Shown here: in pieces, positions 8,203 through 16,948 of the stretch | How the letters are laid out: every line of letters begins with the position of its first letter | Numbering within the stretch: position 1 is the first letter of the stretch | From: Paraburkholderia ginsengisoli NBRC 100965 | GTDB taxonomy: Bacteria; Pseudomonadota; Gammaproteobacteria; Burkholderiales; Burkholderiaceae | Assembly (NCBI RefSeq): GCF_000739735.1 | Contig: NZ_BBJF01000004.1 | Location: 868,001 to 932,000 of the forward strand | Direction: 5' to 3' | DNA length: 64,000 bases | Translations under genes and position numbers: made by a program | The notes under the pieces: generated by a model | What the model was told of the DNA's origin: nothing | Databases searched by the model: none | What the model saw: the letters and a program-made list of their open reading frames with translations, nothing else

Positions 8203-8460
8203 ATGAACGCCGCAGCGAATCGCCGAGATGTGTTTCCGATGCCCGCAACGTCGCCGAGCAAGCGCGCGCCGAATAACGAGCCGCCGCTAACCGTTGATGA
8301 ATTTTGCCGTCGCTACGCCATGAGCCGTTCCACGTTTTACCGGATGCGACGCAGGGGGCAGACGCCGCAGGAAATGCGGGTGGGCCGCAAGGGGCTTATC
8401 ACGCTCGCGCGCGCGCGAGTGGGAGCGCCGCATGCAGTCGGGGGAGAGAAAAGCGCATAG
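8203..8460 (+). CDS. AlpA/excisionase-like HTH protein, probably frameshifted at its end
   Basis: 85 residues. LTVDEFCRRYAMSRSTFYRM is a MerR/AlpA-type winged HTH, which in elements of this kind controls excision. GGAGG precedes ATG 8203. The last 20 residues (ARARVGAPHAVGGEKSA) look unnatural. Another frame after the (CG)6 run at 8406-8417 reads REWERRMQSGERKAHR, a typical end for this family, so two bases may have been lost in the run. The DNA-binding part is intact either way. Confidence 0.65.
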   Translation: MNAAANRRDVFPMPATSPSKRAPNNEPPLTVDEFCRRYAMSRSTFYRMRRRGQTPQEMRVGRKGLITLARARVGAPHAVGGEKSA

Positions 8461-8479
8461 ATAGCCTAAGCCCGTAGTT

Positions 8480-8507
8480 GACGGCCCGCAAAGTTACGCG
8501 GGCCGTC
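8480..8507. terminator. Bidirectional terminator between converging genes
   Basis: GACGGCCCGC / GCGGGCCGTC is a perfect 10-bp stem with an 8-base loop. It lies between the AlpA-like gene (plus strand, ends 8460) and the cargo gene (minus strand, ends 8541). T-runs are short. Confidence 0.65.
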
Positions 8508-8540
8508 TATACGTCGCAACGCTCACAGGCTACGAATAGA

Positions 8541-10199
8541 TCACCGCGGGTACCACGTTACACTCCCATTGGTCGCGTCGAAGCTGACCCTTGGAAAAGG
8601 CGGGAATGATGAAGTCCCTACTAGGGTACTATTTCCCGTGCCCGGATCAATGACAAAATCAAAGGCTGTTCCGGAAGAGAGATAGCTTATGTATTCAATG
8701 GTCTGGCCTTGCTTGTTGAATTTCCAGAGACTTCCACCCGTGCCCGTGTCGTTCGATGTAAGCATCTGAGTCTGCCTTATGTAACCATTGGGATAATTGA
8801 AAAGAAGTTGGGTATAGCCGCCAGTAGGTAGGATAACTAGTTGCTCTTCCATTAGCCCGCTTGCGTCATAGCGATTATGGTACATGCGCCCATCCTCGCT
8901 CTGAGTGGCGATAGAGCTTTTTCCGGTATTGTCAATCGAAAAAAAATTCCGTCCCGGATTGATTACGAATATTGAGGAGTCTGCCGCGCTTGAGTATGCA
9001 ATGCCATCATCGCCGACGGTCCATATCTCTCCCGACTCTTCGTTGACCAGGGTGCTTCCGGCCAAAACCTCAGGATCGCTGGTTTCAAAAATCACAGTAG
9101 TGGATTTTTGCGCGTAAACGCGACTGGTTTGACCGCGGACGATCAAACTGTTCCCGCTCGCGACAAAGATAAAGTTATTGTCACACTCGACAGTAACAGT
9201 CTTGCCGGACCCGTCGATGTATATGAAATGGGTTGGTGCAGCTCCGGTCGCTTTAGAGTCGGCCGCAACTGTGTAATTGTGTCCCGTGCCCGAAATCCAT
9301 ACTTCAGTAGCGTCGCCAATCTGGTCGTCTTTAAAGACGTTACTGAAGCTGCCGTTCGCGTACACATTGAGGCCTGATTTGCGAGTGGACGATTGCGCCA
9401 AATTCCACACGTCTTGCGTTTCAACCGCGCTTGTCAATTGTAGCGGTGTGTCGTCAACCGGAGCGCCGTAAATATATTCGACGCCGTTAGCAAACGTAAC
9501 GCGCACCCCGCCTTTGGGGGACGGGCTCGCGGCCGTCGGCATCATCATTTCCCAGTCATAGACCCAGCCAGCGTTGTCGACCTGGGGCACCGGAAGGCAG
9601 CCAGAAAAGCACTGTTCGAGCGTCGTTGAAAAGGCATCAGTGAACGATGACTGTTCAGACGGGGAAAGCTGATCGTAATAAGAATGGATGGGGCTTTTAA
9701 GGAATTCGAAAACGTCGCTCAGCTTCGTTGAACTCGGGGTTTCCCAGCTCGCAACTGTAAGGACCGCGCTAAGCACGCCCAAGCCGATAGCCGCCCGCGG
9801 AGAAGCAGCAAATGCGCGAACGCTTAACGCAGCCCCGACTACTGATGCTAGCTGGCTTATCTGCACTTCGCCGATGCCTTTCTTATACGCGGTATTCGCG
9901 ACAGAGGCAATTGATGCTGCCAGACCAACCTTCGCAGCGTTCGACGCCAACTTGCCCATTAACGCGCCAGCCGCCGGAGAATCCTCCTTGAACTGCAGCA
10001 GCATTTGAGTGCTCGAACTCGCAATCCCAGCCACGCTAGCACCGGCGCTTACCGCCGCACTGTATTTGACCAGAGGGTCTTTCTGGTTTTGATCCAGTGC
10101 GCTGGAAACGTTGTTTGCGGCGTCGGCTGAGTTGACTGTTCCCCCGATCAGGAAGTTAACGAATGAAGATACAGCTTGTGACGTTGTAACTGATGCCAT
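8541..10199 (-). CDS. Large cargo protein of unknown function, 552 aa
   Basis: I do not recognise a family. Residues 1-160 are Ala/Ser/Gly-rich with several hydrophobic helices (AAVSAGASVAGIASSS, AAKVGLAASIASVAN, AAIGLGVLSAVLTVAS) and no signal peptide. Residues about 205-552 are rich in Asn, Gly, Thr and Ser and look like an all-beta repeat domain, with motifs such as VRVTFANGVEYIYG and NNFIFVASGNSLIVRG, recalling secreted adhesins or toxins. Two cysteines lie in EQCFSGCLP. Base composition is much more AT-rich than the flanks, which supports foreign origin. It is the second gene of a pair with 10204-10773, 4 bp apart. A membrane-inserting toxin, a surface protein or a phage-defence factor are all possible. 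Confidence 0.75.
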   Translation of the reverse strand: MASVTTSQAVSSFVNFLIGGTVNSADAANNVSSALDQNQKDPLVKYSAAVSAGASVAGIASSSTQMLLQFKEDSPAAGALMGKLASNAAKVGLAASIASVANTAYKKGIGEVQISQLASVVGAALSVRAFAASPRAAIGLGVLSAVLTVASWETPSSTKLSDVFEFLKSPIHSYYDQLSPSEQSSFTDAFSTTLEQCFSGCLPVPQVDNAGWVYDWEMMMPTAASPSPKGGVRVTFANGVEYIYGAPVDDTPLQLTSAVETQDVWNLAQSSTRKSGLNVYANGSFSNVFKDDQIGDATEVWISGTGHNYTVAADSKATGAAPTHFIYIDGSGKTVTVECDNNFIFVASGNSLIVRGQTSRVYAQKSTTVIFETSDPEVLAGSTLVNEESGEIWTVGDDGIAYSSAADSSIFVINPGRNFFSIDNTGKSSIATQSEDGRMYHNRYDASGLMEEQLVILPTGGYTQLLFNYPNGYIRQTQMLTSNDTGTGGSLWKFNKQGQTIEYISYLSSGTAFDFVIDPGTGNSTLVGTSSFPPFPRVSFDATNGSVTWYPR

Positions 10200-10203
10200 G
10201 TTT

Positions 10204-10773
10204 TTAGAAGTTCCTCATGCTAAAACGTAATGCGCTGCGTATAGAAATGCTCCACAGCACAACAGCAACCAGGTATAAGCCAGGTAGCAAAAAAGTAATG
10301 CCGCGCATACTTTTCAATTTTGAGTATGAATCAATCTCCGATAACAACTCCTCGCCTGTTAATGTTGATACTTTTATTAGCCAGCACCCCCCTTTTCCGT
10401 TTAGCAGATAAAATCCATCTACTCGCAAAGGCACGGCGTTTCCGTGCAACGCTATGAATTCCTTGATGCTGGAGTATTCTTTTATGTATTCGACTGGAAA
10501 TATCTTTCCGTCGCTCGATCGAAATCCGCAGAAATCTGCACTATCCGTTTGTTTTGAGCATTCTTTTGTAATGAATGTCCCAACTTCCCTTATGATCGGC
10601 GCAACGGGTGGCAAATCTCCCTGATAGGGAGAGGACGAAAAATATGAAAAGAGAGGCGAAAATAACGTAACAATAATTGCCATCTCCAGAACGAACCGAT
10701 CATCCTTTTGTCGCGGGGAAAGTTTCGTATCAGCCTCATATAGAAGATCAGCCAATGACTTAATAATATTCAT
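10204..10773 (-). CDS. Two-helix membrane protein, partner of the 552-aa protein
   Basis: 189 residues, strikingly AT-rich. Predicted membrane helices lie at about 29-48 (MAIIVTLFSPLFSYF) and 160-181 (FLLPGLYLVAVVLWSISI). Both ends are probably cytoplasmic, with a periplasmic domain of about 105 residues that has three cysteines (KECSKQ, DFCGFR, GGCWLI). Four bp separate its stop from the 552-residue gene, so they are one operon. An immunity or anchoring role for the downstream protein fits the arrangement but is speculation. I do not recognise the family. Confidence 0.75.
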   Translation of the reverse strand: MNIIKSLADLLYEADTKLSPRQKDDRFVLEMAIIVTLFSPLFSYFSSSPYQGDLPPVAPIIREVGTFITKECSKQTDSADFCGFRSSDGKIFPVEYIKEYSSIKEFIALHGNAVPLRVDGFYLLNGKGGCWLIKVSTLTGEELLSEIDSYSKLKSMRGITFLLPGLYLVAVVLWSISIRSALRFSMRNF

Positions 10774-10777
10774 CGAA

Positions 10778-10833
10778 TCTATGATTATCCAGGTTGCGCT
10801 TTTTGCTTGTTTATCATTAAAAGTCTATGATTA
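10778..10833. repeat. Direct repeat TCTATGATTA, two copies
   Basis: TCTATGATTA occurs at 10778-10787 and 10824-10833, 46 bp apart, just upstream of the minus-strand cargo operon and over the start of a small plus-strand frame. It may be an operator for the divergent transcripts, but two 10-mers in AT-rich DNA can also be chance. Confidence 0.3.
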
Positions 10834-10994
10834 ATTTCGATGGATTCAACGGGAAAATACTTGGAAATGACGAACAAAATTCTTTTCTTGAAAAAGAAAA
10901 TTCCGAACTCAATGCGCATAAAATGGCTTCGCGATTGCGGCGTGATCCTTTGCGCGATGTAGGTTTTGCTCGACCGCAGATGGAAACTCTGTGA
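10827..10994 (+). CDS. Possible small protein, 55 aa
   Basis: ATG 10827 to TGA 10994. It starts MINFDGFNGKILGNDEQNSF, then has a charged helix-like stretch (FLEKENSELNAHKMASRLRR) and ends RPQMETL. Residue use looks like real protein. The ribosome site is weak (AAAAG). It is divergent from the cargo operon, and its stop overlaps the GTG of a 21-codon frame that ends just before a terminator, an organisation seen in small regulatory operons. Confidence 0.4.
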   Translation: MINFDGFNGKILGNDEQNSFLEKENSELNAHKMASRLRRDPLRDVGFARPQMETL

Positions 10995-11056
10995 GCGAAA
11001 CCTATAACGTTCAGGGAAATGCGCGACGCATCGGACAGGTTTCGATCACGTCATGA
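10991..11056 (+). CDS. Possible 21-aa leader or micro-protein
   Basis: GTG 10991 overlaps the preceding TGA (GTGA) and the frame ends at TGA 11056, five bases before a perfect hairpin. It encodes VSETYNVQGNARRIGQVSIT plus a final Ser. Coding status rests only on the coupling and on its position before the terminator. Confidence 0.25.
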   Translation: MSETYNVQGNARRIGQVSITS

Positions 11057-11060
11057 TGAG

Positions 11061-11080
11061 AAGCCCGCTTGCGCGGGCTT
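11061..11080 (+). terminator. Hairpin terminator
   Basis: AAGCCCGC-TTGC-GCGGGCTT is a perfect 8-bp stem with a 4-base loop, at the end of the small plus-strand frames. The trailing T-run is short (two Ts in the stem, then TGAC), so efficiency is uncertain. Confidence 0.5.
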
Positions 11081-11466
11081 TGACACGGCACTTTGTCAGG
11101 CGTTGGCGTTCTCCAAGCCCGCGCGTGCCTGTTTCCTAGATGTCCTGATGCTGCGGGTTAGCTGCCGTTCCGCTATGGCAGCATTAACCGACTGCCGCCC
11201 CATATGACACAAAATCAGGCCGTATGCGTCGATCACGAGGTCGGATCATGAATTGCCGCTACCTTCCGGCATTTGCCGATGTGACGCCGCATTGTCGTAG
11301 TAAGCTGCTATCCCCTCGCTGCGGATGTGAACCGGATGGCGTAATTGGAAGTCCTGTCGCCTCTATCCGTTACTGTTGCGAACACGTCGGCCGTGCCGTT
11401 CGCGTCAATCTGCGCGCTGGTCAGGGAAACGCTTCGAATGTTCGTTTTTTTGTTCCTGTAACGAGG
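11081..11466 (-). other. Non-genic stretch with a coding-like remnant
   Basis: No complete gene is seen. Directly after the integrase stop, the same minus-strand frame stays open for 52 codons to a TAG at 11308-11310 and reads protein-like (NIRSVSLTSAQIDANG, then TADVFATVTDRGDRTSNYAI). It has no start codon. It may be the remnant of a deleted phage gene or a chance open frame. Confidence 0.35.
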
Positions 11467-12794
11467 TTATGCCGCAAGGCGCGGGATGCTAGCAACCTGC
11501 GCGATGTTCGGGCCTGAGAGTTGCAACGCCGACACTGCACGCAATTTGTTGTTGGGCGCCAAGTGCGCGTAACGCATGGTCATAGCCAGCGAAGCATGGC
11601 CGAGCAGTTCGCGCACTATGTTCAGGTCAACACCGCTTTGTACAAGCCACGATGCGAACGTATGGCGCATGTCGTGCCAGCGGTACGACTCGATGCGCGC
11701 CGCCTTGAGCACGGTCGCAAATGATTTCTTCATGCACTGGATAGGCTCGCCGGATTCGCCCGCGAACACATAGACGCTATCCGGGTGCGCTAGGGGCTTC
11801 CACGTAACGAACACGTCATAGAGCGCGGCATTGATCGGAATATGCCGTGCTTGCCCGATTTCGCGTGTTCGTCACGCACGGTAACGATACGGTGTACCAG
11901 GTCGATATCCGTCCAGCGCAGGTTAAAAAGTTCGCCCTTGCGTAGCCCGGTCATGATGGAGGCAAGCACGGCCGGGCGCAGCGGGTCCACAAATTCGGCT
12001 TGCGCCAGATCGGGGAGCACCGGCAAGCGGCGGCGGCGGCGGTGTTCGTTCGTGCGCTCGCGCGCGGCGCGTATGTCGTTCTCGCGGGCAACCATCGCCT
12101 TGTAAAGCCGGTCGGCTTCATCGCGCGTCAGGTAGCGCACCTTGCCGGACGGTTCTTGCAGCATCTTGACTGTCCGCATGGGGTGCGCCGCGAGGATTTC
12201 CGCGTCTACCGCGAACGTCAGCAAGCCACGAAGCGCGGTCAGCTTTTTGTTAGTTGTCGAGCGCGCGAGGCCCGCCGAAATCTGCGCCGAGCACCATTCC
12301 TTGAGGGGGGCGGCGGTGAGTTGATCGAGCGGCAGGTCGAGGAAATCGGGGAACGATTGCAGGATGATTTGCGCGTTGGCGTCGCCGTGGTCGGCCGTCT
12401 TGCACACCGTGCGCGATTCGGCGCGATAGGTGTCTTCGAGGTAGCGGCGCAGGGTCGGCACGCCGCGCACCGTTCTGGTGAGTTCGGTGCGCTTTACCTT
12501 GCGCACCGCCGCAACCGTGAGGGTGTCGCCCTTATGGTCGATAATCTCGCTTTCGCGCTTGGCCGCGTTGCGCGCATCGCCGGGATTCATGGCGGGGTAA
12601 TAGCCGATCGTTTTGCGGCCCTGGGTGCCGTCCGGCTTCGTCCAGCGGTACGTGTAGCTTGCTGAACCTGCGGGCGTCACCTTCACCCCGAAGCCCCGTA
12701 GTTCGTCGCACTGGTACGCCTGATAGTCGCCCGTGCCGCGCAGTGCGCGCATGAAATCCCGATCAATCCTGAAGCGCTGGTGTTTCGTTCCCAT
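11467..12794 (-). pseudogene. Tyrosine integrase with a single-base frameshift
   Basis: ATG 12794 (MGTKHQRFRIDRDF) opens a frame that carries the arm-binding N-terminal domain (GYQAYQCDELRGFGVKV-like segment, RKTIGYYPAMNPGDAR), the core-binding domain and the first catalytic Arg in MTGLRKGELFNLRW. Near 11844-11848 the frame shifts. The other frame continues RHIPINAALYDVFVTWKPL and holds WHDMRHTFASWL (His and Arg), GHASLAMTMRYAHL (His and nucleophile Tyr), ending SIPRLAA. Restoring one base (CACGG to CACCGG) would give about 442 residues, the usual length. It lies against attR, as expected for the enzyme that inserted the element. Without suppression it is inactive. Confidence 0.9.
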
Positions 12795-12963
12795 CGTGTC
12801 GTCTCTCTCTGCGTCGCGCCGGGCCGGTAGGACAAATCTAGGACATTTGCCGTTTGGCACCGGGTGCAACTGGGTGGCATTGAGAGAGACACACAAGCAC
12901 CGGAAAGCCTTGAAAAACAACGGTTTGGCACTGACTGAGACGGGGTGAGACTGAAAGTTCGCC

Positions 12964-13018
<55 letters not shown>

Positions 13019-13373
13019 CTGGTTGGAGACGTCGAAAAAAACATTGAAGGCTTGCCAGATCGGCAGGCCTTTTTTGTTTTGTGCTGCACGTCGTGTTGCG
13101 CATCCCCACCCGGGTCTTCGACGTGCCGCATTCTTGCCGGCCTCTTTTGGACTTCGGCAACCACATCGCCGCGCGCCGCCGCATCAATCAATCCCCATCC
13201 AATAGCTTCACCCCTGCACGACCACTTCGTCACGCGCAATTCAATTCGGATTCCGAACAGATTTGTTCATTGCACCCCGGCCATTTCCGCGCCGCTCACC
13301 GGCTCCGCTCGCCCACCTCAGCAAACCCCCGCCCCGGTGATAAACTCCCATCACTCCTTCTCGTCCCCTTCCT
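13019..13373 (+). other. Host sequence right of attR, no gene
   Basis: It holds the original tRNA-fMet terminator (13047-13075) and the upstream region of the Nudix gene. Frames through it are low-complexity Pro/Arg/His and lack ribosome sites. Confidence 0.5.
13047..13075 (+). terminator. Original terminator of tRNA-fMet, displaced by the element
   Basis: AAGGCTTGCC / GGCAGGCCTT stem (one G-T pair), AGATC loop and a run of Ts. It stands 28 bp after attR, where it would have followed the tRNA before insertion. Confidence 0.8.
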
Positions 13374-13919
13374 ATGAAATTCTGTTCTGTCTGCGGCCAC
13401 GGCGTCAGCCTGAGCATTCCGCCGGGCGACAACCGCGAGCGCTTCGTCTGCGGCAGTTGCGGCACGGTGCATTATCAGAATCCGCGCAACGTGGTCGGCA
13501 CCGTCCCGGTCTGGGACGACAAGGTGCTGCTGTGCCGCCGCGCGATCGAACCGCGCTACGGCTACTGGACGCTGCCCGCGGGCTTTATGGAAATGGGCGA
13601 GACGACCGCTGAAGCGGCGTCGCGCGAAACGCTGGAAGAAGCCGGCGCGCGCGTCGAGGTGCAGAGCCTGTTCTCGCTGCTGAACGTGCCGCACGTGCAT
13701 CAGGTGCATCTGTTCTACATGGCGCGGCTGCTCGATCTCGACATCGCCGCCGGCGAGGAAAGTCTCGAAGTGAAGCTGTTCGAGGAACACGAGATTCCGT
13801 GGGACGAGATCGCCTTCCCCACCGTCGGCCAGACGCTGCGCTTCTTTTTCGCCGACCGCGCCACCGGCAGCTTCGGCCTGCACACGGGCGACATCTTCCG
13901 CTCGCTGCGCGAAGGCTGA
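13374..13919 (+). CDS. Nudix hydrolase with N-terminal zinc ribbon
   Basis: 181 residues. N-terminal CSVCGHG and CGSCGTVHYQNP form a zinc ribbon. The Nudix box GX5EX7REUXEEXGU is complete (residues about 70-92, REXLEEAG type with LPAGFMEMGE at the start). The family hydrolyses a nucleoside diphosphate linked to another group. This subgroup (zinc ribbon plus Nudix) includes NADH pyrophosphatase relatives, but the substrate is not fixed by sequence. It ends 9 bp before aat, with which it may be cotranscribed. Confidence 0.88.
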   Translation: MKFCSVCGHGVSLSIPPGDNRERFVCGSCGTVHYQNPRNVVGTVPVWDDKVLLCRRAIEPRYGYWTLPAGFMEMGETTAEAASRETLEEAGARVEVQSLFSLLNVPHVHQVHLFYMARLLDLDIAAGEESLEVKLFEEHEIPWDEIAFPTVGQTLRFFFADRATGSFGLHTGDIFRSLREG

Positions 13920-13928
13920 GCGGCGCGC

Positions 13929-14666
13929 ATGGTTCCCTGGCTCGGACCTGACGATCCGTTCCCGCCCGTCGAGCGTGCGCTCGGCGCGGCCAGCGGCGCT
14001 CCCGGTCTGCTCGCGGCGAGCGGCGACCTGCTGCCGTCACGGCTGATCGACGCCTATCGGCGCGGCATCTTTCCGTGGTACTCGGACGGCCAGCCGGTGC
14101 TGTGGTGGAGCCCCGACCCGCGCATGGTCCTGCGGCCCGCCGAATTCAAACTGTCGCCCTCGTTGCGCAAGACCCTCAAGCGCGTGCTGCGCGAGGACGC
14201 CTGGGAGATCCGCGTCGATCACGATTTCGCCGCCGTGATGCGCGCCTGCGCACAAGCGCCGCGACGCGGACAGCGCGGCACGTGGATCACCGCGGACGTC
14301 GTCGAAGCGTATTCGTCGCTGCATCGGGTGGGCGACGCGCACAGCATCGAAACATGGTTCGAGGGCAAGCGCGTCGGCGGTCTGTATGGCGTGTCGTTCG
14401 GCAGGATGTTCTTCGGCGAATCGATGTTCGCCGACGTCACCGACGCGTCGAAAATGGCGCTGGCGGCGCTCGTCGCCCACTTGCGCCGTCACGAAATAGA
14501 AATGATAGACTGCCAGCAGAACACGTCGCATCTGGCGTCGCTGGGCGGTCGCGAGATAGCGCGCAAGGCGTTCGTCGCGCATGTTCGCGCGTCTGTCGAC
14601 GCAGCGCCGATTCCCTGGCGCTTCGACAAGACCGCGTTGCTCGAGCTCGTCGCGCGAGCGGCGTAG
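13929..14666 (+). CDS. aat: Leucyl/phenylalanyl-tRNA--protein transferase
   Basis: 245 residues. It transfers Leu or Phe from tRNA to proteins with N-terminal Lys or Arg, marking them for ClpS/ClpAP (N-end rule). Conserved family blocks are [77 protein letters not shown], the FFGESMFA loop and [19 protein letters not shown]. Length is normal. It follows the Nudix gene closely and precedes bpt, so both bacterial N-end-rule transferases lie together. Confidence 0.96.
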   Translation: MVPWLGPDDPFPPVERALGAASGAPGLLAASGDLLPSRLIDAYRRGIFPWYSDGQPVLWWSPDPRMVLRPAEFKLSPSLRKTLKRVLREDAWEIRVDHDFAAVMRACAQAPRRGQRGTWITADVVEAYSSLHRVGDAHSIETWFEGKRVGGLYGVSFGRMFFGESMFADVTDASKMALAALVAHLRRHEIEMIDCQQNTSHLASLGGREIARKAFVAHVRASVDAAPIPWRFDKTALLELVARAA

Positions 14667-14768
14667 GAAGAATCAGGCCGAATCCGGATCCGTCGCCTAC
14701 CGAGCCGCGGGTCGCACACCGCAAGGCGGCGGGTTCGCATTACCAGAGACGCTTCGCGAGCTGCCAAC

Positions 14769-15590
14769 GTGACTCATCCCAACGAGCTGCCTCTTTCTCC
14801 GCTTTCAGCGCTGCAATTTTATGCAACGGCGCCGTATCCCTGCAGTTACCTGGATGGCCGCATCGCGCGCTCGCAGGTCGCAACGCCCAGTCACCTGATC
14901 AACTCCGACGTCTATACCGACCTCGTCAAGGCCGGCTTCCGGCGTTCGGGCGTGTTCACGTACCGGCCGTATTGCGACGGTTGCCGCGCCTGCGTGCCGG
15001 TGCGCGTGCCGGTCGATCAGTTCGAGCCGAACCGCACGCAGCGGCGCGTGTGGAAGAAGCACGGCGAGATGATCGCCACCGTCGCGCCGCTCCATTACGA
15101 CGAGGAACACTACGCGCTCTACATGCGCTACCAGTCGGCGCGGCATGCGGGCGGCGGCATGGACCGCGACAGCCGCGACCAGTACGAGCAATTCCTGCTG
15201 CAAAGCCGGATCAATTCACGCCTCGTCGAATTCCGCGAGCCGCTGCCGGATCGGCCGGACTCACCCGGCATCCTGCGCATGATCAGCATGATCGACATTC
15301 TCGGCGACGGGCTCTCGTCGGTGTACACGTTCTTCGAGCCGGGGCTCGCGCAGACCAGCTTCGGCACCTACAACATCTACTGGCAGATCGAACAGGCGCG
15401 CAGCCTGAAGCTGCCGTACGTGTACCTCGGCTACTGGATTCGCGAAAGTCCGAAGATGGCGTACAAGGCGAATTTCCGGCCGCTCGAAGGCTTGATCGAC
15501 GGCGCGTGGCGCGTGCTCGATCCCGCGAGCATCGATCTGCCACCGGTCGATCTGGCGATTCACGGCAGACGCGGCCCGCTCAGGCCGTAG
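14769..15590 (+). CDS. bpt: Aspartate/glutamate leucyltransferase (Ate1-like)
   Basis: 273 residues. It adds Leu to proteins with N-terminal Asp or Glu, the second bacterial branch of the N-end rule. Family features are the N-terminal [17 protein letters not shown], the cysteine-rich [15 protein letters not shown], and the C-terminal [20 protein letters not shown] and [20 protein letters not shown]. It is about 100 bp downstream of aat and in the same direction. Length matches the family (about 250-275). Confidence 0.95.
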   Translation: MTHPNELPLSPLSALQFYATAPYPCSYLDGRIARSQVATPSHLINSDVYTDLVKAGFRRSGVFTYRPYCDGCRACVPVRVPVDQFEPNRTQRRVWKKHGEMIATVAPLHYDEEHYALYMRYQSARHAGGGMDRDSRDQYEQFLLQSRINSRLVEFREPLPDRPDSPGILRMISMIDILGDGLSSVYTFFEPGLAQTSFGTYNIYWQIEQARSLKLPYVYLGYWIRESPKMAYKANFRPLEGLIDGAWRVLDPASIDLPPVDLAIHGRRGPLRP

Positions 15591-15773
15591 CCGGTCGCGC
15601 GGACGGCGGCGCGTCGTGCGGTTCGCCGCGATGCGGATGCGGATGCGGGCGCGTATGCCAATGCTGCGCACGTAGTCCCGCAACAACGGCTCCGAATCCG
15701 CCAATCGGTCTCATCAAAACGCAAAACCGGTAAAATGGCGGGTTCCCATTTTTCGGCCGCCCGGCTTCGTCCC

Positions 15774-16796
15774 GTGTTCAGTTCCCTCTACCCGCTTGTA
15801 CGCGCCCAACTCTTTCGCATGGACGCGGAAGACGCTCACCACCTGACCTTGCGCATGCTCGGCGCCGCCGGACGCACCGGCCTTGCCGGCGCACTCGCGC
15901 CGCATGTGCCGGACGCGTCGCGCACGGTGATGGGGCTGACGTTCCGCAATCCGGTCGGGCTGGCCGCGGGCCTCGACAAGGACGGCGCGTGCATCGACGG
16001 ACTGGCCGCGCTCGGCTTCGGCTTCATCGAGGTCGGCACCGTGACGCCGCGCGCGCAGCCGGGCAACCCGCGCCCGCGCATGTTCCGTCTGCCGCAGGCG
16101 CACGCGGTGATCAACCGGATGGGCTTCAACAACGCGGGCGTCGACCAGTTCGTGCAGAACGTGCAGGCTGCGCGCTATCGCGGCATTCTCGGGCTGAACA
16201 TCGGCAAGAACGCCGACACGCCGATCGAGCGCGCCGCCGACGACTACCTTTACTGCCTCGAACGCGTGTACCCGTTCGCGAGCTACGTGACGGTCAATAT
16301 CTCGTCGCCGAACACGAAGAACCTGCGCCAGTTGCAAGGCGCGGGCGAACTCGACGCGCTGCTCGCGGCGCTCAAGGACAAACAGCAGCGCCTCGCCGAC
16401 ATGCACGGCAAGCTGGTGCCGCTCGCACTGAAGATCGCGCCGGACCTCGACGACGAGCAGGTCAAGTCGATCGCCGACACGCTGCTGCGCCACAAGTTCG
16501 AAGGCGTGATCGCGACCAACACCACGCTGTCGCGCACGGCGGTGACCGGCATGCAGTACGGCGATGAAGCCGGCGGCCTGTCGGGCAAGCCGGTGTTCGA
16601 CGCGTCGAACGAAGTGATCCGCAAGCTGCGCGCCGAAGTCGGCGAGACGGTGCCGATCATCGGCGTCGGCGGGATTTTCTCGGGCGAGGATGCGCGCGCG
16701 AAACTGGCGGCCGGCGCGTCGCTGGTGCAGCTCTATACCGGCTTCATCTATCGTGGACCGGCGCTGGTGGCGGAATGCGCGCAGGCGCTGCGCTAA
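15774..16796 (+). CDS. pyrD: Dihydroorotate dehydrogenase (quinone), class 2
   Basis: About 340 residues. It oxidises dihydroorotate to orotate in pyrimidine synthesis, with FMN and membrane quinone, at the inner membrane. Signatures are [40 protein letters not shown], the catalytic-loop NISSPNT, and the FMN site [14 protein letters not shown] choose the GTG at 15774 ([21 protein letters not shown]), because class 2 proteins begin close to this amphipathic helix. An ATG at 15735 would add 13 unlikely residues. It stands alone. Confidence 0.95.
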   Translation: MFSSLYPLVRAQLFRMDAEDAHHLTLRMLGAAGRTGLAGALAPHVPDASRTVMGLTFRNPVGLAAGLDKDGACIDGLAALGFGFIEVGTVTPRAQPGNPRPRMFRLPQAHAVINRMGFNNAGVDQFVQNVQAARYRGILGLNIGKNADTPIERAADDYLYCLERVYPFASYVTVNISSPNTKNLRQLQGAGELDALLAALKDKQQRLADMHGKLVPLALKIAPDLDDEQVKSIADTLLRHKFEGVIATNTTLSRTAVTGMQYGDEAGGLSGKPVFDASNEVIRKLRAEVGETVPIIGVGGIFSGEDARAKLAAGASLVQLYTGFIYRGPALVAECAQALR

Positions 16797-16948
16797 GCCA
16801 CGATCTCACGACCCGTCACGGAGCGTCGCGCGCTTGCGGCGGTCCATGCCCCGGTAATATAGACATACACAAACGGTATTTTGGTTTCAATAGCCCGTTT
16901 TGTTATGCTCTCGTCCGTTAAAACGCCAGACGAACAACAAGGAACACG

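Noticed and set aside
11844..11848. Programmed -1/+1 frameshifting in the integrase
   Set aside because: No slippery heptamer, stem-loop or internal stop arrangement typical of programmed sites; a single lost C explains it more simply.
14075..15733. A 552-codon plus-strand frame over aat and bpt
   Set aside because: It runs through two certain genes in another frame and is Arg-rich.
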